Source of the DNA: Pseudomonadota bacterium
GTDB lineage: Bacteria > Pseudomonadota > Alphaproteobacteria > Rhizobiales > Hyphomicrobiaceae
Reading direction: 5' to 3'
NCBI GenBank assembly: GCA_023410905.1
Contig: JAEYPL010000256.1
Coordinates: 1 to 60,771 of the forward strand
Length of the DNA stretch: 60,771 nt
Part shown: positions 34,834-44,125 of the stretch, piece by piece
Layout of the letters: each line of letters starts with the position of its first letter
Numbering within the stretch: position 1 is the first letter of the stretch
Notes under the pieces: model-generated
The model's input: only the letters and a program-made list of their open reading frames with translations
Databases searched by the model: none
Told to the model about the DNA's origin: nothing
Program-made: the position numbers and the translations under genes

Positions 34834-35728
34834 GACGGCGCCTCCGCAAGGCTCGCCGGATGCGGTTGACGGCGACCTCGTCCAGGAGGCCGCGCGGACG
34901 CACGATCAGCAGCACCGCAACGAGACCGCCGAATACGATCATGCGGTAGCCGTGGAAGATCCGTGTCGACTCGAGCAGCCCGATATCGATGAGCACGCCG
35001 AGCAGCGGACCAAAGGCCGTTCCGAGCCCGCCGATCAGGCCGTAGGCGAGTGCGTGAACCCCGAGCATGATATCGAAGCTCTTCGGCTCGACGTACGTCA
35101 TGAGGTGCGCATAAAGGCCGCCGCCGAGCCCGGCGACGGCTCCTGCCGCGAGTGCTGCGATCATGCGCACGCGCATGACGTTGATGCCATGAACTTCCGC
35201 CAGCAGCGGATCTTCGCCGATCTGGCGCAACATACGGCCGGCGCGTGTGCGCTCGATGATGAACAGGATGGCGAGCACCGCCGCGAGCAGCGCGTAGACA
35301 GTCAGGCACGTTTCGAGCGGCGAAATATCGTTGGCGAAGAAATAGCGGATGTCGCGGAAGCCATCGACGCCATCCGGTCCACTCTCGATGCCGCCAATAT
35401 CGCGGCGATACACGAAGAGTTCGGCCGCGATCCGCATGATCTCGGCAAAGGCGAGCGTCGCCATGGCAAAATAGATGCCGCTCAGTCGGAGTGTCGCTAG
35501 GCCGACGAGGCCCGCCGCGGCGCCTGCGGTCACGGCGCCAAGGGCAAGCGCTCCTGCGAACGGCCACTGCCACATGACTGTCGCGATGCCGGCGGTATAG
35601 GCGCCGATGCCGAAGTAGGCCTGCTGCCCGAACGAGATCTGGCCTGAAAGCAGCAGGATGTAGGCCGACAGTGCGACGAAGGAAACCATCCCGATATTGC
35701 TGAGGATCGTGATGAGATAACCGTCCAT
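34820..35728 (-). CDS. livM: LIV-type ABC permease LivM, second copy of the operon
   Basis: The 302-residue membrane protein carries the LivM motif SGQISFGQQAYFGIGAYTAG. The coupling loop is EDPLLAEVHGINVMRVRMIA, and LIGGLGTAFGPLLGVLID precedes the final helices. The chosen ATG (35728) has GGAGG 8 bases upstream. It begins 17 bases after the second livH. It differs enough from the LivM at 38145-39044 that recent duplication is unlikely; the pair may form a separate permease for another ligand or binding protein. Confidence 0.88.
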   Translation of the reverse strand: MDGYLITILSNIGMVSFVALSAYILLLSGQISFGQQAYFGIGAYTAGIATVMWQWPFAGALALGAVTAGAAAGLVGLATLRLSGIYFAMATLAFAEIMRIAAELFVYRRDIGGIESGPDGVDGFRDIRYFFANDISPLETCLTVYALLAAVLAILFIIERTRAGRMLRQIGEDPLLAEVHGINVMRVRMIAALAAGAVAGLGGGLYAHLMTYVEPKSFDIMLGVHALAYGLIGGLGTAFGPLLGVLIDIGLLESTRIFHGYRMIVFGGLVAVLLIVRPRGLLDEVAVNRIRRALRRRRHAGD

Positions 35729-35745
35729 CGCGCGACCTCCGCCGA

Positions 35746-36651
35746 TCAGACGCGACGGCCGACCGCCATCGTGCGGTCGAGCGCCTTCGTCCCCATCAAG
35801 CCGCCAGGCCAGAAGGCGAGGATCACGAAGAGCAGGCCCCAGGCAATCATGTCGCGCACCTGTGGGCCGAGGAACCATTGCGCGTGCGCTTCGATCACGC
35901 CGAGTAGCAGCCCGCCGGCAATGGCGCCCTTCACCGATCCGAGGCCGCCGAGCATCATCGCGACGAGGCCTTTGGTGGTTGCCCACATGCCGATCATGGC
36001 GGTCACCTGTGCATCTGTCGCGGCAATGAGAAAGCCGGCGAGGCCGCCGATGGCCGAGGCGAGCACGAACGTCAGCATCATAACGCGTTGGACATGAATG
36101 CCGACGATTGCAGCGGCGCGCGGCTGGTCGATCACCGCGCGGATAGCGAGGCCAAGTTTCGTGCGCGCGAGTATGTAGGTGACGCCACCGGCGATCAGCA
36201 GCGTCGCGGCGAGCATGACGAGATGGTCTGCACGAAGCAGCAGCGGACCGATCTGCAGCGGAGGCGCTGTCAGCAGCGGCGGGAAGGGGTTCATGTGGCG
36301 TGGCAGCAAGTGCATGGCTGCTTCTTCGAGCTGCATCCAGAGCGCGAAGCTCGCAACCATTGAGGCCGTGCGCGCCGCTTCGCCGAACGGGCGGAAACAT
36401 AGTCGCTCGACATAAAGGCCGACGATGCCTGCGCCCGTAACCACGATCACGAGCACGACAAGGATCGGCGCGCCAAAAGATATGAACGCGGCGGTGCCGA
36501 GATACACGCCGGTCATGATTGTCGGCCCATAGGCGAGATTGAGCCGCCGCATGACGCCGAAGATCAAGGTAAAGCCGATCGCGAGCAGAGCGTAGGAGGA
36601 GCCGATCATCAGCCCATCGAGCGTGTTCTGGGCGAGATCGACCGCCGCCAT
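35746..36651 (-). CDS. livH: LIV-type ABC permease LivH, second copy of the operon
   Basis: The 301-residue membrane protein begins MAAVDLAQNTLDGLMIGSSY and continues with AIGFTLIFGVMRRLNLAYGP, the LivH opening. The coupling loop is AIRAVIDQPRAAAIVGIHVQ. The C-terminal helices contain MLGGLGSVKGAIAGGLLLGV and FWPGGLMG. The ATG at 36651 is almost on top of the livF stop (36653), arguing for one polycistronic mRNA running from the binding protein through this second set. Confidence 0.88.
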   Translation of the reverse strand: MAAVDLAQNTLDGLMIGSSYALLAIGFTLIFGVMRRLNLAYGPTIMTGVYLGTAAFISFGAPILVVLVIVVTGAGIVGLYVERLCFRPFGEAARTASMVASFALWMQLEEAAMHLLPRHMNPFPPLLTAPPLQIGPLLLRADHLVMLAATLLIAGGVTYILARTKLGLAIRAVIDQPRAAAIVGIHVQRVMMLTFVLASAIGGLAGFLIAATDAQVTAMIGMWATTKGLVAMMLGGLGSVKGAIAGGLLLGVIEAHAQWFLGPQVRDMIAWGLLFVILAFWPGGLMGTKALDRTMAVGRRV

Positions 36652-36652
36652 G

Positions 36653-37372
36653 TCACCTCTTCTCGCGGCTGGTGCCGAGATAGGCGCGCTGGATGACCTC
36701 GTCCTCGGCAAGCTTACCGGGCTCGCCGGAGAACGTCACGCGCCCCTGCTCCATGAGGTAGAAGTGATGCGCGACCTTCAGTGCCATATGCACATTCTGC
36801 TCGACGAGGAAAATCGTCACGCCATCCTTGTTGAGCTCACCGACAATGCGGAAGATCTCCTCCACGATCAGCGGCGCGAGGCCGAGCGACGGCTCGTCCA
36901 TGAGCAGGATGCGCGGCCGGCTCATCAGCGCACGCGCGACGGCGAGCATCTGCTGCTCGCCGCCCGACAGCGTGCCGGCGAGCTGCGTGCGCCGCTCCTT
37001 GAGACGCGGAAATCGTGTGTACATGCGCTCGATGTCGACCGCGACCTCGGCACTGTCGCGACGCTGATAGGCGCCGGCATCGAGATTTTCGGCGACCGAC
37101 ATCTGCGGAAATACGAGGCGGTTCTCGGGCACGAGCGCAAGACCGCGCGCAACGATGGTCGCGGGAGATTGGCCAGTGATGTCATCGCCTGCGAGTTTGA
37201 TCGTGCCGCGGCGTGGCTTCAGCACGCCGGCAACCGAGTACATGAGCGTCGTCTTGCCCGCGCCGTTGGGGCCGAGCAGGCAGGTGATGCGCCCTTCCGC
37301 GGCATTGAGAGTGACGCCTTTCAGCGCCTCGATCTTGCCATAGGCGGTGACGATGTCCTGAACGTCGAGCAT
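36653..37372 (-). CDS. livF: LIV-type ABC ATPase LivF
   Basis: The 239-residue ATPase has Walker A GPNGAGKTTLMY, LALVPENRLVFPQMSV in the LivF-specific region, signature TLSGGEQQMLAVARAL and Walker B ILLMDEPSLGLAP. It is the only LivF in this operon and lies in the middle, between the first set (livH, livM, livG) and the second (livH, livM, livG). It could therefore serve both permeases. A 22-base gap separates it from the preceding livG. Confidence 0.9.
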   Translation of the reverse strand: MLDVQDIVTAYGKIEALKGVTLNAAEGRITCLLGPNGAGKTTLMYSVAGVLKPRRGTIKLAGDDITGQSPATIVARGLALVPENRLVFPQMSVAENLDAGAYQRRDSAEVAVDIERMYTRFPRLKERRTQLAGTLSGGEQQMLAVARALMSRPRILLMDEPSLGLAPLIVEEIFRIVGELNKDGVTIFLVEQNVHMALKVAHHFYLMEQGRVTFSGEPGKLAEDEVIQRAYLGTSREKR

Positions 37373-37394
37373 AAGGCACTGCCTCTTTTAAATT

Positions 37395-38141
37395 TTACTC
37401 GGCCGTGCCGAGGTAGGCCTCTCGCACTGCCGGATGCGCCTGTACCTCGGACGGCGTGCCTTCCGCAATCTTCTGGCCGAAATTGAGCACCGCGATCCGA
37501 TCGGCGATCGCCATGATCAGCTCCATGTGATGTTCGATCAGCAGAACGGTGATGCCGCTGTCGCGGATCTGGCGGATGCGGTCATCGAGCGCGCCGATCT
37601 CTTCGGGGTTCATGCCCGCGGCGGGCTCGTCGAGAAGCAGGAGCTTGGGCTCGGCAGCAAGCGCGCGCGCCAGCTCGAGGCGGCGCTGCTCGCCGAACGC
37701 AAGATTGGCGGCAAGCTCATCGGCTTTGTCGGCGAGGCCCGAGAACTCCAACGCGCGCGTGATACGCTGACGCGCGCCGCGATCGCCGCCCATCCAGCGC
37801 ACGAGGAAGTTCGTACGCTCGCGCTGAGCCCGCGCATTCTCCGCCACCCACAGATTCTGCCAGACTGTGAGCTGACCGAATAGACGGATGTTCTGGAATG
37901 TGCGGGCAACGCCTGAGCTGAGCCGCGCGTGCGTTGGTAAGCCCGTGATTTCCTCGCCCGCGAGCGTGATGCTGCCGTGCGTGACATCGAGCAGGCCCGT
38001 GATCAGATTGACGGTCGTGCTCTTGCCCGAGCCATTGGGACCTATGAGGCCGAAGATCTGTCCGGGCTCGATCCTGAGATTGAGGTCGTCGACAGCACGT
38101 ACGCCGCCGAAGTGCTTGGAGAGGTTGGCCAGTTCAAGCAT
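37395..38141 (-). CDS. livG: LIV-type ABC ATPase LivG, first copy of the operon
   Basis: The 248-residue ATPase has Walker A GPNGSGKSTTVN, LSSGVARTFQNIRLF, the signature LAFGEQRRLELARAL and Walker B LLLLDEPAAGMNPEE. This is a textbook LivG. It starts 3 bases after the livM stop. Its closest partners are the LivH and LivM encoded directly upstream at 39058 and 38145. Confidence 0.92.
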   Translation of the reverse strand: MLELANLSKHFGGVRAVDDLNLRIEPGQIFGLIGPNGSGKSTTVNLITGLLDVTHGSITLAGEEITGLPTHARLSSGVARTFQNIRLFGQLTVWQNLWVAENARAQRERTNFLVRWMGGDRGARQRITRALEFSGLADKADELAANLAFGEQRRLELARALAAEPKLLLLDEPAAGMNPEEIGALDDRIRQIRDSGITVLLIEHHMELIMAIADRIAVLNFGQKIAEGTPSEVQAHPAVREAYLGTAE

Positions 38142-38144
38142 GGC

Positions 38145-39044
<900 letters not shown>

Positions 39045-39057
39045 TGTCCGCCTCGCC

Positions 39058-39936
39058 TCAATCGCGCTTCACGGTGGTTGAGAAAATGCCTCCCGGTCTG
39101 AAGACGAGGAAAACGAAGAGCAGCAGCATCACGTAGATGTCGCGCTCCGTGACGCCGCGGAAGTACTGGAAGACGTTCTCCGCCATGCCGACCATCAGGC
39201 CGGCGATGATGGCGCCTGGAATGCTGCCGAGGCCGCCGATGACGGTCACGATCAGGCCCTTGATGGTGAGCGGGACGACCAGAAGCGGGGAGAGCAGCCC
39301 GACGGCCGACCCGATGAGCGCGCCAGCGAAGCCGCCAAGCATCCCCGTGACGACGAACGTCAGCGCATTGACGTGATTGATGCGAATGCCAACCAGCTGG
39401 GCTGCGATCGGTTGCTGCGAGACGGCGCGCGTCGCTGTTCCGAGCTTCGTCCGGTAAAGCAGGTAGAGCAGGACGATCATCGCCAGAATTGCGCAGATGA
39501 AGACGAAGACCAGATCGCCCCGGATCATGAACTCGCCGATATCGACGATGCCGCCAACGACAACGGGATAATTTTGCGGCATCCCGTCCGTGGTGTGGAC
39601 GATGATTTCCTCGGCGAGGAGGAACATGCCGACCGTCGACATGAGCGTCGCAAGCGGGTTCGAAAGCGGGATGAACCGGAAGCACAGCCAATAGATGAAG
39701 AGGCCGAAGAGGCCGCCCATCACCGCTGCGATCAACAACGAGGCCCAGGCGGGACCGCCGATGAGCGTGATCAGACGCAGCGCGGCGTAGGCGCCGCCCA
39801 CCGAGGCTGCCGCGTAGGCCATGTTGACCTTGTGCATCACGCCGAAGACGAGCGTGAAGCCGATACCGATCAGCGCGTAGGTTGCGCCAAAGAGAAGCCC
39901 GTCGAGGATCGACTGGGCGAGATCAACAAGCAGCAT
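39058..39936 (-). CDS. livH: LIV-type ABC permease LivH, first copy of the operon
   Basis: The 292-residue membrane protein starts MLLVDLAQSILDGLLFGATY and has LIGIGFTLVFGVMHKVNMAY. The coupling loop is ATRAVSQQPIAAQLVGIRIN. C-terminal helices contain VIGGLGSIPGAIIAGLMVGM and FRPGGIFS. It is the first transporter gene after the binding-protein gene, across a strong hairpin. Confidence 0.9.
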   Translation of the reverse strand: MLLVDLAQSILDGLLFGATYALIGIGFTLVFGVMHKVNMAYAAASVGGAYAALRLITLIGGPAWASLLIAAVMGGLFGLFIYWLCFRFIPLSNPLATLMSTVGMFLLAEEIIVHTTDGMPQNYPVVVGGIVDIGEFMIRGDLVFVFICAILAMIVLLYLLYRTKLGTATRAVSQQPIAAQLVGIRINHVNALTFVVTGMLGGFAGALIGSAVGLLSPLLVVPLTIKGLIVTVIGGLGSIPGAIIAGLMVGMAENVFQYFRGVTERDIYVMLLLFVFLVFRPGGIFSTTVKRD

Positions 39937-39963
39937 GGCGACGATGGCTCGCGGAAAAGGGAA

Positions 39964-39990
39964 GCCGGCACCCCCTTGCGAGGTGCCGGC
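39964..39990 (-). terminator. Intra-operon hairpin after the second binding-protein gene
   Basis: GCCGGCACC and GGTGCCGGC form a perfect 9-base stem with a 9-base loop, 23 bases after the stop of the binding-protein gene and 27 bases before livH. No T-run follows on the minus strand. It matches in position the hairpin at 17100-17142 of the first LIV operon. Confidence 0.65.
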
Positions 39991-40013
39991 GGATTAATTG
40001 TCGAGCGACAGCG

Positions 40014-41216
40014 TCAGTTCAGCGGATTGTGGAGCACTTCCCACTTACCGGCCTTCGCGTGGACGAAGAGGAAGGGCTTGATCGCTTCACGATCCGGCGT
40101 CCGCTTCGTGATGCCGAGCAGGCCCGTCGTCTCCTGAAGCTTGGCGAGACCGGCGCGGATCTTGTTGCGGTCTTCCTGGAGCGTGTCCGGCTTCGCCATG
40201 ACGCCTTCGCTCTCGATGACCTGCTTCAGGATCATGACGTTCTCGTAGGCCGCGGCCGAATGGAGGTCGAGGCTGCCGTTGAACTTCGCAGCGTTGTCGG
40301 CTGCGGCTTGCGCTTCCGGCGTCACCGGCGCGAAGCTCGTTGGGATGATGATCGTCTCGGCTTCCTTCGCGCAGCCCTGAAGTGTCTCGAGGCTGGACGA
40401 TGACGTCAGGCCGACGAGAAGCTTGGGCTTTACGCCCTGGCGCGCCATCTCCTTCAGCATGCCGCACGTGGTGAACGGATGCGCCGAGATTACCATGATG
40501 TCCGCGGCGGCCCGGCGTGCTTCACGCGCCTGATTGGTGAAGTTCGTGTCGTTGAGCAGCCACTTCGCTTCGCCCTTGACCTCGAAGCCTTCCTTGGCGG
40601 CCACTTCCTTCATGACCGCGTACCAGGTCGCGCGGGAATGAGCGAAATCTTCCTCGACGCCACCGAAGATCGACTTCATGTCAGGCTTGGTTTTCTTGAT
40701 CCACTGGAAGAGTGCGCGGTACATGGCGCCCTCGTCCGGCGTGTTCCGGAATGCCCACTCCGAGATCTTGGCGAGGCCGCCCTTGATCGCAACATCGGTG
40801 AAAATCGGGAACTGCAGACCGCTATCACCCGCGTCGCCGACCTTCTTCTGAAGGATGCCGAAGAGCGGTTCGGCCACGTTCGAGCAGCTCGGGCCGATGC
40901 CGACCAGCGTGGACGTGGCGGCCATGCGGCGCGCGACCGAAATGCCTTCTTCGGCGTTGCAGCGGTCATCCATGTAGTCGATGACGATCTTGCCCTTGGT
41001 GCCGTCACCAAGCTTGACGCCGCCGGACTTGTTTACGACGTCGGCGGCCGCCTCGAGCGACGCTTTGCCATTGACGCCGAAGACGCGCACGACGCCGGAA
41101 AGCGCGCCGAAACCCGTCAGGCGAACTTCGCGCTCCTGCGCCGTCACCGGAGCGGCAGTGGCCGCCGCCATGGCCGCCACGATAGCAGACGACGTGAGCA
41201 GACGTGAAATGATCAT
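40014..41216 (-). CDS. livK: Periplasmic binding protein of the second LIV-type transporter
   Basis: The 400-residue protein has a signal peptide (MIISRLLTSSAIVAAMAAAT, cleavage near VTAQ) and a Peripla_BP_6 body with TGFGALSGVVRVFGVNGKAS, YMDDRCNAEEGISVARRMA and VGIGPSCSNVAEPLFGIL. It is only weakly similar to the binding protein of the first operon, so the two transporters differ in ligand. The gene context (sugar-acid dehydratase divergent at 41505) leaves the ligand open. The ATG at 41216 has GGGAGG 8 bases upstream. It is the sole binding protein for two permease sets. Confidence 0.88.
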   Translation of the reverse strand: MIISRLLTSSAIVAAMAAATAAPVTAQEREVRLTGFGALSGVVRVFGVNGKASLEAAADVVNKSGGVKLGDGTKGKIVIDYMDDRCNAEEGISVARRMAATSTLVGIGPSCSNVAEPLFGILQKKVGDAGDSGLQFPIFTDVAIKGGLAKISEWAFRNTPDEGAMYRALFQWIKKTKPDMKSIFGGVEEDFAHSRATWYAVMKEVAAKEGFEVKGEAKWLLNDTNFTNQAREARRAAADIMVISAHPFTTCGMLKEMARQGVKPKLLVGLTSSSSLETLQGCAKEAETIIIPTSFAPVTPEAQAAADNAAKFNGSLDLHSAAAYENVMILKQVIESEGVMAKPDTLQEDRNKIRAGLAKLQETTGLLGITKRTPDREAIKPFLFVHAKAGKWEVLHNPLN

Positions 41217-41316
41217 ACTTGTAACCTCCCTGCAGAACGTTTCCTCGGTGGGCTTGTTTGATTTGTGCAGTGCAGCGGTCTGGTGGGACCAACTGCTCAC
41301 GCGCCCGTTACCAGAC

Positions 41317-41345
41317 ATTGATCCTGTTGACCGATGCGAAGTCAA
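41317..41345 (-). promoter_or_regulatory. Candidate sigma-70-type promoter of the second LIV operon
   Basis: On the minus strand TTGACT (41340-41345) is followed after exactly 17 bases by ATCAAT (41317-41322), about 100 bases upstream of the binding-protein start. Four of six -10 positions match TATAAT. Confidence 0.4.
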
Positions 41346-41504
41346 GACGGCTGAGGAGTTTGCCCGGGCGATTTCGCATCTTGAGTCTGTGCCGTTGGGG
41401 GGCGATCGTCGCCTCCCACCGTCCAGCCGAATTGAAGTTTGAGAGACCGGCTGCTACTGCACCGGAGCCCAATTCCGAGCGCATCCATCCGGAGACATCG
41501 ATCC

Positions 41505-43244
41505 ATGACCGCCCGCCGCAAGAAACCCGAAGAGCTGCGTTCCTTCCGTTGGTTCGGCCCCGATGATCTCCGCGCTTTCGGCCATCGTTCGCGCGCCATG
41601 CAGATGGGCTATGGTCATGAGGACTGGGCCGGCAAGCCGATCATCGCGATCATCAATACGTGGTCGGATCTCAATCAGTGCCATGCTCACTTCAAACAGC
41701 GCGTCGAGGATGTGAAGCGTGGCGTGCTGCAGGCGGGCGGCTTTCCGATGGAGCTGCCCGCGATCTCGCTCTCCGAGCCGATCGTGAAACCGACCACCAT
41801 GCTCTACCGCAACTTTCTCGCCATGGAGACGGAGGAGCTGATCCGCTCGCATCCGGTCGATGGCGTCGTGCTCATGGGCGGTTGTGACAAGACCACGCCG
41901 GGCCTGCTCATGGGGGCAACGAGTGCCGGTTTGCCTGCGATTTTCGTGCCCGCCGGCCCCATGCTGCGCGGAAACTGGCACGGCAAGATTCTGGGTTCGG
42001 GCTCCGATAGCTGGAAGTATTGGGACGAGCGGCGCGCGGGAGAGATTACCGAGAAGGACTGGCTGGAGATCGAAGCCGGCATTGCGCGCAGCCACGGCAC
42101 CTGCATGACCATGGGCACGGCGAGCACCATGACCGCTATCGCCGAGGCGATCGGCATGACGCTGCCCGGTGCTTCATCCATTCCCGCGCCGGATGCCAAC
42201 CACATGCGTATGGCGGCCTCATCCGGCCGGCGCATCGTCGACATGGTCTGGGAGGATATGACGCCGGACCGCATCCAGACGCGTGACGCCTACGAGAACG
42301 CCGTCACGGTCGCGATGGCCATGGGCTGCTCGACGAATGCCGTGATCCATGTGATCGCCATGGCGCGGCGCGCGAAGGCCGATGTCGGGCTCGAAGATTT
42401 CGATCGCCTGAGCCGCACGGTGCCCGTGATTGCCAATGTGCGGCCGAGCGGGAAGACCTACCTCATGGAGGACTTCTTCTATGCCGGCGGCATCCTCGGA
42501 CTCATGGGGCGCCTGAAGGGCCATCTGCATCTGAATGCGATGACGGTCGGCGGAACGACGGTCGGCGAGAACATCGGCGACGCCAAGGTTTACAACGACG
42601 ATGTCATCCGCCCGCTCGACAACCCGATCTATGCCGAGGGCGCGCTCGCGCTGCTCAAAGGCAACCTTGCGCCCGACGGCTGCGTGATCAAGCCATCCGC
42701 CTGCGAGCCGCGCCTGCTGAAGCACACGGGGCCCGCGATCGTCTTCGACGACTATCCCTCCATGAAGAAGGCTGTCGATCGTGAGGATCTGGACGTGACG
42801 GCCGATCATGTGATGGTGCTGCGCAATGCCGGCCCTCATGGCGGTCCGGGTATGCCCGAGTGGGGCATGCTGCCGATCCCGACCAAGCTCGTGAAGCAGG
42901 GCGTGCGCGACATGATCCGCATTTCCGACGCGCGCATGTCAGGCACGAGCTATGGCGCCTGCGTGCTGCACGTGTCGCCGGAGTCCTTCATCGGTGGACC
43001 GCTCGCGCTCGTGCGAACAGGCGACATGATCGAGCTCGACGTGGCCGCGCGCACGATCAACATGAAAGTCTCGGACGAGGAACTGGCGCGCCGTCGGGCG
43101 GAGCTGCCCGAGCGTAAGCCTCGCTACGAGCGCGGCTTCGGCTGGATGTTCACGAAGCACGTCCGTCAGGCGCACGAAGGCTGCGATTTCGACTTCCTCG
43201 AGACGGATCATGGCGCGCCCGTCCCGGAGCCGGAGATCTACTGA
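41505..43244 (+). CDS. IlvD/Edd-family dehydratase (L-arabinonate dehydratase-like)
   Basis: The 579-residue Fe-S dehydratase removes water from a dihydroxy or sugar acid. Cluster cysteines are visible at C59 (NTWSDLNQC), C127 (LMGGCDKTTP) and C200 (SHGTCMTMGTAS), with K129 in the same loop and DARMSGTSYG near 480. This spacing and the opening ELRSFRWFGPDDLRAFGHRS are those I recall for L-arabinonate dehydratase rather than for IlvD of branched amino-acid synthesis. ATG at 41505 has GGAGA upstream. The gene faces the second LIV operon divergently, and neighbours downstream are on the other strand, so it seems monocistronic. Confidence 0.86.
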   Translation: MTARRKKPEELRSFRWFGPDDLRAFGHRSRAMQMGYGHEDWAGKPIIAIINTWSDLNQCHAHFKQRVEDVKRGVLQAGGFPMELPAISLSEPIVKPTTMLYRNFLAMETEELIRSHPVDGVVLMGGCDKTTPGLLMGATSAGLPAIFVPAGPMLRGNWHGKILGSGSDSWKYWDERRAGEITEKDWLEIEAGIARSHGTCMTMGTASTMTAIAEAIGMTLPGASSIPAPDANHMRMAASSGRRIVDMVWEDMTPDRIQTRDAYENAVTVAMAMGCSTNAVIHVIAMARRAKADVGLEDFDRLSRTVPVIANVRPSGKTYLMEDFFYAGGILGLMGRLKGHLHLNAMTVGGTTVGENIGDAKVYNDDVIRPLDNPIYAEGALALLKGNLAPDGCVIKPSACEPRLLKHTGPAIVFDDYPSMKKAVDREDLDVTADHVMVLRNAGPHGGPGMPEWGMLPIPTKLVKQGVRDMIRISDARMSGTSYGACVLHVSPESFIGGPLALVRTGDMIELDVAARTINMKVSDEELARRRAELPERKPRYERGFGWMFTKHVRQAHEGCDFDFLETDHGAPVPEPEIY

Positions 43245-43269
43245 GGCTCAGCGATACAACTCGAATACC

Positions 43270-43295
43270 AAACGGCGCCCTCGGGCGCCGTTTTG
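43270..43295. terminator. Bidirectional terminator
   Basis: AAACGGCGCCC and GGGCGCCGTTT form a perfect stem around a 3-base loop, between the convergent dehydratase and hydrolase genes. Confidence 0.9.
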
Positions 43296-43302
43296 CTTCA
43301 TG

Positions 43303-44082
43303 TTATCCCACGTGCCCCAGCACCGCCTTCGCCACGGCGTCGGGCTGATCCAGCTCCGCGAGGTGGCCGGCGCCGGGAATCGTGGTGATCTTCGCGCCGC
43401 CGGGAATGGCCTTCGCGATCGTGTCGGCATATGAGCGCGGCATGACGCGATCCGCTTCGCCCCAGATGAGCAAAGTCGGCGCGGTGATCAGCGGCAGGCG
43501 CCGTTCGAGCTTGGTATTGCCGAGCGGCCAGAAGATGCGGGCGGCCGACTCCGCCGCGCGCGTCTGCTCGATGGGCCACTCCACCGAATTGGCGCCGACA
43601 GGCATGGCTTTCATCTCTTTGTAGATCTCGCCATTGGCGCACAGCAGGCCGGGCACGTCGTCTGCACGCTGCGCCCACACATCCGTTGCCGGATCCTTTT
43701 CGTCGAACAACCCGAACGGCGCGATCATCGCAATGCGCCGCACGCTCTGCGGCCACAGCGCGGCGATCTCCGCGACGAACGAAGCGCCGACCGAACTGCC
43801 CGCGAGGTCTGCACCATCGAGTCCGGCCTTCTCCAGCAGCGTGCGCGTCGCGACCAGCCAGTCGAGGTGCGTGTCGAGGATGTTGTGTCCCGTCGCGCCG
43901 GGAAAGCCCGGCATGGACGGCACCACGACCGTGCGGCTCTCGGCCAATTTATCGAGAAACGGCATCCAGCGCGGCAAGCCGCCGAAGCCTGCAAGAAAGC
44001 CGATCTTCGGTCCGCTGCCCTTGGTCCAAACGCGGCAGGGATGACCGTTGACGTCGACGGTAGTCGTGGTGGGCTCGCTCAA
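43303..44082 (-). CDS. Alpha/beta hydrolase
   Basis: The 259-residue hydrolase has an oxyanion region GFLAGFGGLPRWMPF, the nucleophile elbow LAGSSVGASF, an acid in LLIWGEADRVMP and a histidine in IPGAGHLAELDQP. The elbow is G-S-S-V-G, so Ser105 or its neighbour is the nucleophile. The start seems to be TTG at 44082: GGGAGAG lies 5 bases ahead, and longer versions have no homology. It follows the LLM oxidoreductase gene by 43 bases on the same strand, so the two form an operon. An esterase or C-C hydrolase acting after a flavin monooxygenase step is a reasonable guess. Confidence 0.8.
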   Translation of the reverse strand: MSEPTTTTVDVNGHPCRVWTKGSGPKIGFLAGFGGLPRWMPFLDKLAESRTVVVPSMPGFPGATGHNILDTHLDWLVATRTLLEKAGLDGADLAGSSVGASFVAEIAALWPQSVRRIAMIAPFGLFDEKDPATDVWAQRADDVPGLLCANGEIYKEMKAMPVGANSVEWPIEQTRAAESAARIFWPLGNTKLERRLPLITAPTLLIWGEADRVMPRSYADTIAKAIPGGAKITTIPGAGHLAELDQPDAVAKAVLGHVG

Positions 44083-44125
44083 TGGACGCTCTCCCGTGGT
44101 GCGTTTCTTATGGATTGTTGGCTGG